From NCBI GenBank assembly GCA_003650255.1, contig QMOP01000051.1:1-8228 (forward strand): a DNA stretch of 8,228 nt. The letters are read 5' to 3'. This stretch comes from Caldisericota bacterium. Lineage in GTDB: Bacteria > CG03 > B21-G15. Under the pieces are notes generated by a model. That model was not told where the DNA came from and ran no database searches. It was given only the letters and a program-made list of their open reading frames with translations. A program made the translations under genes and the position numbers. This document shows, in pieces, positions 1 through 6,126 of this stretch (positions within the stretch are counted from its first letter, which is position 1; each line of letters starts with the position of its first letter).

Positions 1-615
1 GTTTTAAGATTCTTAAAACTTAAAATCCCTTTAACATTTTCAATTCTTCCTTATGAAAGATATTCAGAATTTTTAAGTAACTATTTGAGAGAAAAGGGAT
101 ATTCAGTTCTTCTTCATCAGGGAATGGAGCCAAAAAAGAAAATCTATAATCCTGGAAAAGGATCAATATTTACATATATGAGTGATGAGGAAATAAAAGA
201 AATTGTAAATGAGAATATTGATAGAATAAATCCTGATGGTGTTAACAATCACATGGGGTCAAAATTTACTGAGGATGAAGATAAGATGAGAGTTTTTTTA
301 AGAGTTTTAAGAAGAAGAGGACTTTTCTTTTTTGATTCAAGAACAACTCCAAACACAAAAGGGTATAAAATAGCAAAAAGGATTGGAGTAAGATCAGTTT
401 TAAATCAGTTTTTTATTGACAATAAGGATGATCTTGATTATATAATTTCCCAGTTAAGAAAGGTAAAAGAGAAAGCAAAGAGGAAAGGATACAGTATCTG
501 TATAGGACATGTTGGAAAGGATAATACATTTTTTGCTATAAAGAAATTGAAGGATGAGTTTTTGAGGGAAGGAGTGGAATTTGTTTTCTTAAAGGATATC
601 TTAAAGGAGGAATAG
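1..615 (+). CDS. Divergent polysaccharide deacetylase (YibQ / Polysacc_deac_2 family), 5' end missing
   Basis: The frame is open from base 1 to the TAG at 613-615, giving 204 visible residues. The true start lies outside the window; the TTG at 85 is an internal leucine, because residues before it (LTFSILPYERYSEFL) match the family's first conserved strand and helix. Other family landmarks are the HQGMEP segment (about 115-132), the NHMGS motif (N-H codons near 247-252), FFFDSRT (about 325-345), and IGHVGKDNT (about 502-528), which sits where the family has its late GH motif. Members adopt an NodB-like TIM-barrel fold and are usually exported in diderm bacteria, often near envelope peptidases. 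The substrate is not established, so deacetylase activity is inferred from fold. The gene ends one base before tsaD and carries that gene's ribosome binding site, so the two are probably one operon. Confidence 0.87.
   Translation, partial: VLRFLKLKIPLTFSILPYERYSEFLSNYLREKGYSVLLHQGMEPKKKIYNPGKGSIFTYMSDEEIKEIVNENIDRINPDGVNNHMGSKFTEDEDKMRVFLRVLRRRGLFFFDSRTTPNTKGYKIAKRIGVRSVLNQFFIDNKDDLDYIISQLRKVKEKAKRKGYSICIGHVGKDNTFFAIKKLKDEFLREGVEFVFLKDILKEE
603..610 (+). promoter_or_regulatory. Strong Shine-Dalgarno for tsaD
   Basis: AAAGGAGG ends six bases before the GTG at 617 and is embedded in the final Leu-Lys-Glu-Glu codons of the upstream deacetylase gene. It decides the GTG start of tsaD and implies translational coupling between the two genes. 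It is the best ribosome binding site at any gene start in the window. Confidence 0.85.
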
Positions 616-616
616 A

Positions 617-1630
617 GTGCTTGTTCTTGGTATTGAAACAAGTTGTGATGAGACAGGAATTGCTTTAATGAAGGATGGCAGTATTCTTTCAAATGTTGTT
701 GAATCGCAGATTCCTATTCATAAGAAGTTTGGTGGTGTTATTCCTGAAGTAGCATCAAGAAAACATGTTGAGGTTATAAATCATGTTCTTGAAGAAGCAA
801 TAAATGAGAGTGGAGTTGAATTGAGTAAAATTGACCTTATTGGTGTTACAAAAGGGCCAGGACTACCAAGTTCTCTTTATGTCGGTGTTGTATTTGCAAG
901 AACACTTGGAATGCTTTTAAATAAAAAGGTTGTTGGAGTGAATCACCTTGAGGCACACATATATGCAAACTTTATATCCCATCCTGAACTTTCTCCACCA
1001 TTTATTTCACTTGTTGCATCAGGTGGACACTGTGAACTTGTTTATTTCAAAAATCATGGAGATTACCTTTTGATGGGAAGAACAAGGGATGATGCACCTG
1101 GAGAGGCATTTGATAAGGTTGCAAAAATTCTTGGTTTACCATATCCAGGTGGACCTGAGATTGAAAAGTGTGCAAAAAATGGAGACCCAAAGAGATTCTC
1201 TTTTACAATTCCAAAGTTCAAAGATGAGAAAGAACTTGATTTCAGTTTTTCTGGAATAAAGACAGCAGTTTTATATCTTGTAAAGGATAGAGAAATTGAT
1301 GAAAATGAGAGGAATGATATATGTGCATCTTTTCAGGATGCTATAACAAGGATTCTTCTTGAAAATGTTTTGAAAGCAGTTGAGTTGTCTGGAACAAAGA
1401 AGGTTACACTTTCAGGCGGAGTTATAGCAAACTCATATTTAAGGAGTATGTTTGAGTTAGAGTGTGAGAGAAGGGGAATAAAACTCTTTTATCCTCCAAA
1501 AAATCTCTGCACAGATAATGGAGTTATGGTATGTAAAAAACTTTTTTATCTTAATGAGAGAGATTTTGAAGGTTTTGAGGTCTCCCCTGATTTAAAATTA
1601 ACAGAGAAAAGTTTTTTTAATAAAATATAA
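617..1630 (+). CDS. tsaD: tRNA N6-adenosine threonylcarbamoyltransferase TsaD
   Basis: TsaD transfers the threonylcarbamoyl group from threonylcarbamoyl-AMP to A37 of ANN-decoding tRNAs (t6A), working in the cytoplasm with TsaB and TsaE in bacteria. The 337-residue length is typical of bacterial TsaD (Kae1/Gcp/YgjD family, ASKHA fold). Visible landmarks are the N-terminal GIETSCDET (5-13), the GPG loop (80-82), the metal-binding HxxxH (H110, H114), SGGH (135-138), DDAPGEAFDK (158-167), PGGP (177-180), SGGV (266-269) with N272, YPP (292-294), and TDNG with D300 as the third metal ligand. GTG is chosen as start because of the AAAGGAGG six bases upstream and because the ETSCDET strand begins directly after it. 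It follows the deacetylase gene by one base. The loop after GPG reads LPSSLYVG rather than the more usual LVGSLLVG. TsaB, TsaE and TsaC are not in the window. Confidence 0.97.
   Translation: MLVLGIETSCDETGIALMKDGSILSNVVESQIPIHKKFGGVIPEVASRKHVEVINHVLEEAINESGVELSKIDLIGVTKGPGLPSSLYVGVVFARTLGMLLNKKVVGVNHLEAHIYANFISHPELSPPFISLVASGGHCELVYFKNHGDYLLMGRTRDDAPGEAFDKVAKILGLPYPGGPEIEKCAKNGDPKRFSFTIPKFKDEKELDFSFSGIKTAVLYLVKDREIDENERNDICASFQDAITRILLENVLKAVELSGTKKVTLSGGVIANSYLRSMFELECERRGIKLFYPPKNLCTDNGVMVCKKLFYLNERDFEGFEVSPDLKLTEKSFFNKI
1598..1626 (+). promoter_or_regulatory. Candidate sigma70-type promoter for the surface-protein operon
   Basis: TTAACA (1598-1603) and TAAAAT (1621-1626) each match the -35 and -10 consensus in five of six positions and are separated by 17 bases. 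They lie over the last codons of tsaD, 31 bases before the ATG at 1657. The placement is sensible because function and codon choice change at this junction. The sequence is very AT-rich, so chance matches are likely and an unrelated sigma factor may be used. Confidence 0.3.
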
Positions 1631-1656
1631 AAAACACGAAAGAATATTTACTTTAA

Positions 1657-4600
1657 ATGATTGTTTTATTTTTTCTTCTTAGTTTGATAGTAAGATTAAA
1701 AGGGGAGATAAAGCCAGAAGATATAATAGCAATATATCATTTTGATGAAGAGGAAGGGGATAGAGCATATGATGAGACAGGGAAAGGGCCTGAGATTGTT
1801 TTATATGGAGCAGGATGGAGTAAGAATGGGATAAAAGGAGGTTCGATAAGATTTTATGCGAGCAGATATGCACGAGGGGTTTTTTCTTCAGAGATTTCGT
1901 TAAATGAGATAACAATAGTAGTTTGGTTAAAAAAATATATACAATGGCTTTATTATTATTTTGGGAATAGAAGATGTAGGGTATCATATATAGTGAGCTT
2001 ATGTGATAAGGATAGAAAGTACGCAATAGCAATAAGAGGGGAGAGAGATAGCAGGGGGATAGTAGGAGAATGCTGGACAGCGGGGGATATAAAAGATAAC
2101 AGAGGTTATACATTAAACTCCTGGCATTGGATAGCGATAACAGCCAGAATAGGAGATAAAGCAAAGTTGTATATAGATGGACAACTGATAGGAGAGAGTA
2201 CTAGAAATGTAGAGAATTTTCCAAAGATAAAAGAAATTCATTTAAGTGAACATTTCAGATATGGAGTGGGAAATTATGAACAGGGTGGATATAGTATAGA
2301 AGGGGAAATAGATGAATTATATATTTATAGTAAAGCACTTAGTAAATGGGAATTAAAAGAGGAAATAGGGAACAGGATTTTTGGAATAACAGTTAACAGG
2401 AAAGAATTAATAATACCAGCTGAGAAAGAGTACATTTGTTGGGGCGATTTAGATTTTGAGGAAAGGGTAATAATAGATGGGATTTTGAAGGTAGATTGTT
2501 ACAGGAGCGATTGGGGAAGAGGTGGTGAAATAGAGTTAAGGGTTCCTACAGTTTATGTCAGCACAGCAGGAGTGATTGATGCTTCAGAAAGTGGTTATGC
2601 TGGAGGGAGTTATAAGGAGAGAGCCGAAGGACCTGCAGGTGGATATAGAGAACAGGGCGGAGGGTATGGCGGAGAAGGAGCAAATAATTCTGGATATTAT
2701 GGAAAAATAAAGGGGCCAGAGGAGATGGGTTCAGGAGGCGGAGGGAATTGGAGATCAGGAGGAGGAAGAGGTGGAGGAGCGATAAAGTTAGTAGCAGACG
2801 AGATAGTGATAGACGGAGAGATAAAATCCTGTGGAGGAGATAATAAACAACATGATTATTGCTGGGCAGGTGGGGGAGGAGCAGGAGGAAGTATCTGGAT
2901 AGAGGCAAATAAGATTTCTGGAAAAGGCAGAATAATAGCAGATGGAGGTGGAGCAGTATTTCTTGGTTCAATGCCTCAGTATGCTTCACCTGCTTATGGA
3001 GGAGGTGGTGGAAGGATAGCAATTTATGCTCAGGAGCTGAATTTCCCTCTTGAGAATATCACTGCTTATGGTGGTTCAAAGATGGTGAGAAAGCCAGGAG
3101 GAGCAGGAACGATATATCTGAATATTGCAGGAGAAGAAAGGTTGATTGTAAAAAATAAATTTGATTTTGAGATAGGAGCAAGAACAGGGGTAAAAGATGA
3201 AGATTTATCTTTTAAAGAAGTAAAGATTTCATCAGGTTCTTATGCTTATTTTAAGAATAGCAGAATATCTACCAGAGAGTTTATTTTAACAGGAGGGAAA
3301 GCAGAATTTGATAAAAATTCAAATTTAGAGATAGAAAATGAATTAAGAATAGAAAAAGGAAAGTTTATAACCTTTTCCTCTGTAAACGCCGGGGATCTGA
3401 TAATAGATAAAGACGGATATTTTGAAGGAAATGGAAGTATCAAATGTAATTTGTTGAAGATAAAAAATTATGGAGTTTTAACACACAGAGAGAATCCGCC
3501 GAATGAAAAGAAGTATTTTATTGATGTAGAAGCAAGAAAAATAGAGATAGAGAAGCATGGCAAAATTGATGTAAAAGGGAAAGGATATGGGCCAACTTCT
3601 GAAGGATATGGAGCAAGAGCAATGGCAGGTGGAACACACGGAGGAATAGGTGGTAGTGGAGCAGGAAGAGATATGGAGGCATATGGTTTGATAAAAGAGC
3701 CTATTGAACTAGGAAAAGCAGGTAAGAATTACTGGAGTGTAGCAAAAGGAGGAAGAGGTGGAGGAGTGGTAAAATTAAAAGCAGAGGAAATGATAATAGA
3801 TGGAGTAATAGATGTTTCAGGAAATAATGGGGGGAAGGGGCAGGTATGCTGGTATTGTGATTGGCATTATACAGGAGGAGGAGCAGGAGGAAGTATCTGG
3901 ATAGAAGCAGGTGTTTTAAAGGGAGAGGGGGTAATTGTGGCAAAAGGAGGAAATGCTCCAAGTCGTTTTGGAAATTATTATGCAAGTAATTCCGGTGGAG
4001 GAGGAAGGATAGCAATATATTATTATGAGAACAATTTTAAAGGAGAAATAGATGCAAGCGGAGGAGAAGGAGCAGATGGCGCTCTTCTCGGTGGAGCAGG
4101 AACTATATATTTGAAAAATTTAACAACAGGAGAAGAGAAGTTGATTGTGGATAATAGAGGAAGAGAAGGGGAGACATCAATTCCTCAAGGTATATGGGAT
4201 TTTGACAGGATAGAGATAAAAAATAAGGCAATTTTGAGAATAGATAAGGGAGTAGATTTGAATGTAGATAAGATAGACCTTAGCACAGCGACACTTAGTT
4301 TAAATACACATTTGAGGGTAAAAAATCTTTATATACCGAATAACTCAATACTGACACATTCACAGGGTAAGGATGGATTTAATTTAGAGGTATTAGAAGA
4401 TTTAATTGTGGATGGAAAGATAGATGTTACAGGAAAAGGATATTCTTCTGAGCATGGTCCGGGAGGGGGTTCAGGTGCAAAAGCTGCAGCAGGTGGAGGA
4501 GGATATGGAGGAAAGGGTGGAGATAGTGTTCAGAGTTATGGTGGTAAGGGAGGAAATAGCTATGGTTCAGTGTTATATCCTGAAGATTTAGGAAGTGGTG

Positions 4601-6126
4601 GTGGAAACTCTTGGTATTGGGGAAAGGGTGGATATGGAGGAGGAAAGATAAAGATAAAGAGCAAAAATTTTGTGATAAATGGAGAAGTGAAAGCAGATGG
4701 AGGGAAAGGAGGGCTTTATGCAGGAGGAGGTTCAGGAGGTAGTATTTATATAATTACAGAAAGAGTAGAAGGTAATGGAAGAATAACTGCAAATGGAGGA
4801 AATTATAATGGAGATGGAGGAGGTGGTGGGGGAGGAAGAATAGCGATATATTGTGGAAGTGGAGAATTTAATGGAGTAATAGAGGCAAAAGGAGGAAGAG
4901 GGTATAAAAATGGAGAAGATGGAACAATTATTGTTGAAAAATGGGGAGAAGGACCTGTTGTATCTTCAACACTGGAAGAAAGTTTTTCAAGAGAGAGCAA
5001 CTTTGGAGAAACAGTTGAAATTCAAAAATTAACACTGAATAATTATACTTTCAGTGGTGGAGATATTATTGGAAGTCTTGAGTTTACTGGTTTTGAGAAG
5101 CTTGAGTTAAAAACAGGAGCATTTAAAGATAAAGGATTTTTCTTATCCAGATTTACAATTCAGATTGGAGATGAAAGTTATCCCTGTTTATGGAATGGAA
5201 TGTTTTATAGAAAAGATAATAAAATTTATTTAAAAGGAGCAGTAGCCGGAAAAAGTTATGGAATAATGGAAGGAATTTTTAATGAAGATTTTTCTACTTA
5301 CATTTCAACTCTATCGGTTACTCAGATTGGGAATCATGTTGTTACTGGTAAGATAAAGTTAGAAGGAAACTATAATGTAGAAGAAGTTGAGGAGTATGCA
5401 TCCTGTGGAATTTATTATTTACAGAAGAGTGTAAAAGGAGAAATAACAGGATTTTATGAAGGAAAACTTGATATTACTTTAACGCACTTAAGGATAGATG
5501 ATGAGAATAATCCATATAATAATAAAGGTTTTGCAATAATTTCTTTTAACACTGATACAGGAGAAGGGATGGGATATGCTTATGGAGAAAAGATAAAAGA
5601 TTTAATTACTGAATTTCAGGGATTATTTTCTTCACCATTAGAAGGATTGCTCAGGGGAAAGCTGGATGAAACAGTTTCTCCAAAGGTTCTTGAATTATCT
5701 CTTATTCGTCTTGACTATGGAGAGGAACCAAAACCTGAACTAAAGATAGACATATGGGGACCAAGAAGTGCAAGTCCTGGTCAGACGATAACCTATACAG
5801 TTTGTGTAAGAAATGATGGATTGAAAGAAGGAAGAAATTACAGTGTAATTGCAAAGTTACCCGAATATAGTGATTTTGTTTCAGCTACAGAAGGTTACAA
5901 ATTTTATAGAGTTGCCGATTGGGATGAAGAGGGAAATTATAGGCCCGTTCCAGTGGTTAGATGGGACATAGTGAATATTCCAGCGAAAACTTCATATATT
6001 TTTACGGCACAGACCAAGCTATTTTGGGGAGTTCTTATTCCACAGAGAGGAGAAGCATATGTGATACCAAAAGATAAAGCTGATGAAATTTTCCCTGAAT
6101 ATGATCCTACAGGAGATCATGATTAA
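1657..6126 (+). CDS. Large exported LamG / glycine-rich repeat / DUF11-like surface protein
   Basis: This 1489-residue protein is probably secreted or surface-attached; no function is recognised. Residues 1-16 form a short hydrophobic leader (MIVLFFLLSLIV) without the usual basic n-region. An in-frame TAA directly precedes the ATG, so no longer start exists. Residues about 22-237 are a LamG/jellyroll domain, shown by IYHFDE near the start, LYIDGQLIG (171-179) and GEIDELYIYSKALS (216-229); such domains often bind glycans. Three long glycine-rich units follow (296-500, 621-833, 909-1095), each ending in GGSIWIEA-like and RIAIY strands, with beta-rich linkers that look like beta-helix rungs. Residues 1100-1357 are beta-rich and unassigned. 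Residues about 1358-1480 are a DUF11-like Ig sandwich (SASPGQTITYTVCVRNDG). No LPXTG motif, OmpA domain or type IX sorting signal is visible. No clear ribosome binding site precedes the start. The end overlaps the next gene by eight bases. Alternatives are an adhesin, an S-layer-like protein or a carbohydrate-binding scaffold. Confidence 0.85.
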   Translation: MIVLFFLLSLIVRLKGEIKPEDIIAIYHFDEEEGDRAYDETGKGPEIVLYGAGWSKNGIKGGSIRFYASRYARGVFSSEISLNEITIVVWLKKYIQWLYYYFGNRRCRVSYIVSLCDKDRKYAIAIRGERDSRGIVGECWTAGDIKDNRGYTLNSWHWIAITARIGDKAKLYIDGQLIGESTRNVENFPKIKEIHLSEHFRYGVGNYEQGGYSIEGEIDELYIYSKALSKWELKEEIGNRIFGITVNRKELIIPAEKEYICWGDLDFEERVIIDGILKVDCYRSDWGRGGEIELRVPTVYVSTAGVIDASESGYAGGSYKERAEGPAGGYREQGGGYGGEGANNSGYYGKIKGPEEMGSGGGGNWRSGGGRGGGAIKLVADEIVIDGEIKSCGGDNKQHDYCWAGGGGAGGSIWIEANKISGKGRIIADGGGAVFLGSMPQYASPAYGGGGGRIAIYAQELNFPLENITAYGGSKMVRKPGGAGTIYLNIAGEERLIVKNKFDFEIGARTGVKDEDLSFKEVKISSGSYAYFKNSRISTREFILTGGKAEFDKNSNLEIENELRIEKGKFITFSSVNAGDLIIDKDGYFEGNGSIKCNLLKIKNYGVLTHRENPPNEKKYFIDVEARKIEIEKHGKIDVKGKGYGPTSEGYGARAMAGGTHGGIGGSGAGRDMEAYGLIKEPIELGKAGKNYWSVAKGGRGGGVVKLKAEEMIIDGVIDVSGNNGGKGQVCWYCDWHYTGGGAGGSIWIEAGVLKGEGVIVAKGGNAPSRFGNYYASNSGGGGRIAIYYYENNFKGEIDASGGEGADGALLGGAGTIYLKNLTTGEEKLIVDNRGREGETSIPQGIWDFDRIEIKNKAILRIDKGVDLNVDKIDLSTATLSLNTHLRVKNLYIPNNSILTHSQGKDGFNLEVLEDLIVDGKIDVTGKGYSSEHGPGGGSGAKAAAGGGGYGGKGGDSVQSYGGKGGNSYGSVLYPEDLGSGGGNSWYWGKGGYGGGKIKIKSKNFVINGEVKADGGKGGLYAGGGSGGSIYIITERVEGNGRITANGGNYNGDGGGGGGGRIAIYCGSGEFNGVIEAKGGRGYKNGEDGTIIVEKWGEGPVVSSTLEESFSRESNFGETVEIQKLTLNNYTFSGGDIIGSLEFTGFEKLELKTGAFKDKGFFLSRFTIQIGDESYPCLWNGMFYRKDNKIYLKGAVAGKSYGIMEGIFNEDFSTYISTLSVTQIGNHVVTGKIKLEGNYNVEEVEEYASCGIYYLQKSVKGEITGFYEGKLDITLTHLRIDDENNPYNNKGFAIISFNTDTGEGMGYAYGEKIKDLITEFQGLFSSPLEGLLRGKLDETVSPKVLELSLIRLDYGEEPKPELKIDIWGPRSASPGQTITYTVCVRNDGLKEGRNYSVIAKLPEYSDFVSATEGYKFYRVADWDEEGNYRPVPVVRWDIVNIPAKTSYIFTAQTKLFWGVLIPQRGEAYVIPKDKADEIFPEYDPTGDHD
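2734..2779 (+). other. GGA-rich purine tract with G-quadruplex potential
   Basis: This stretch has more than ten GG or GGG runs separated by one to six bases, within the first glycine-rich unit. A second dense run lies at 4816-4835. Both are explained by glycine codons (GGA/GGT/GGG). The two-tetrad quadruplex potential in DNA or mRNA is a by-product that could matter for transcription or translation; no dedicated element is claimed. Confidence 0.4.
2875..2903 (+). repeat. 29-bp perfect direct repeat, copy 1
   Basis: This copy encodes the GGAGGSIWIE core of repeat unit 1 and is identical to 3877-3905, exactly 1002 bases (334 codons) downstream. Identity breaks at the next base (GAG versus GAA for Glu). 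It could serve as an in-frame recombination site removing 334 codons. Confidence 0.9.
3517..4155 (+). repeat. Glycine-rich repeat unit 2 of the surface protein
   Basis: This encodes residues about 621-833. It opens with a strand ending GKIDVKGKGYG (635-645), then a Gly-rich stretch to 703, VVKLKAEEMIIDGVIDVSG (704-722), GGGAGGSIWIEA (740-751), GGGGRIAIYYY (780-790), GGAGTIYLK (812-820) and EEKLIVDN (826-833). A cysteine pair (C731, C734) occupies the same place as the pair in unit 1. The linker before it (about 500-620) is rich in alternating hydrophobic strands and ends with a VLTH motif (607-610) that recurs before unit 3. Confidence 0.85.
3877..3905 (+). repeat. 29-bp perfect direct repeat, copy 2
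   Basis: This is identical to 2875-2903 and encodes the same GGAGGSIWIE core, here in repeat unit 2. The equivalent site in unit 3 (around 4721-4750) has diverged at DNA level and encodes GGGSGGSIYI. Confidence 0.9.
4381..4941 (+). repeat. Glycine-rich repeat unit 3 of the surface protein (most diverged)
   Basis: This encodes residues about 909-1095. It starts with LIVDGKIDVTGKGYS (916-930), then the longest Gly-rich stretch (935-997), KIKIKSKNFVINGEVKADGG (997-1016), GGGSGGSIYI (1023-1032), GRITANGG (1041-1048), a run of seven glycines into RIAIY (1054-1065), and DGTIIVEKW (1088-1096). It lacks the cysteine pair of units 1 and 2 and is shorter between the SIYI and RIAIY strands. A SILTH motif (897-901) precedes it, matching the linker before unit 2. 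Confidence 0.82.
5728..6126 (+). other. DUF11-like Ig domain at the C-terminus of the surface protein
   Basis: Residues about 1358-1489 include SASPGQTITYTVCVRNDG (1371-1388), the typical opening of DUF11/CARDB-type domains with proline-glycine followed by a TYTV strand. A RWDIVNIPAKTSYIF stretch (1435-1449) follows, the usual late 'W-x-hydrophobic...N-x-P-A' strand. The protein ends about ten residues after the domain with a short acidic tail. The partial M23 protein downstream carries a related domain, which links the two gene products. Confidence 0.65.
6111..6115 (+). promoter_or_regulatory. AGGAG ribosome binding site for the propeller gene
   Basis: AGGAG lies three bases before the ATG at 6119, closer than the usual five to nine, inside the last codons of the large surface-protein gene. 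It supports the 6119 start over the in-frame ATGs at 6083 and 6101, which would put a polar extension before the signal peptide. Confidence 0.5.

Larger units (their letters stand above)
2542..3156 (+). repeat. Glycine-rich repeat unit 1 of the surface protein
   Basis: This encodes residues about 296-500. The order is a strand ending VIDAS, a Gly/Ser/Tyr-rich stretch (312-375), an AIKLVADEIVIDGEI strand pair (375-389), GGGGAGGSIWIEA (405-417), GRIIADGG (424-431), GGGGRIAIY (449-457), GGAGTIYL (481-488) and LIVKN (496-500). It has two cysteines (C392, C402) just before the SIWIEA block. It is most similar to unit 2, including at DNA level. Confidence 0.85.

Noticed and set aside
85..87. TTG as the start of the deacetylase
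   Set aside because: The frame is open upstream to base 1, and the upstream residues match the family's conserved N-terminal strand.
438..692. Minus-strand open frame across the deacetylase-tsaD junction
   Set aside because: It is antisense to two well-supported genes and shows no domain or ribosome binding site.
1611..1656. Rho-independent terminator after tsaD
   Set aside because: There is a T run at 1612-1618, but it lies inside the tsaD coding region and no GC-rich stem precedes it.
2558..3022. Long minus-strand open frame opposite glycine-rich unit 1 (also 1679-2164, 3701-4015, 4803-5000)
   Set aside because: These are rich in Leu, His, Ser and Pro, the expected antisense reading of GGA/ATA-rich codons, and they lack a start signal or recognisable domain. 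The sense gene explains the region.
2542..4941. Collagen-like or CRISPR/tandem-repeat interpretation of the glycine-rich region
   Set aside because: There is no regular Gly-X-Y period, no constant repeat-spacer pattern, and the units are long, diverged and coding.
6083..6118. Longer N-terminus for the propeller protein starting at 6083
   Set aside because: It adds twelve residues ahead of a good signal peptide and has no ribosome binding site; the start at 6119 has AGGAG and the usual MIKR n-region.
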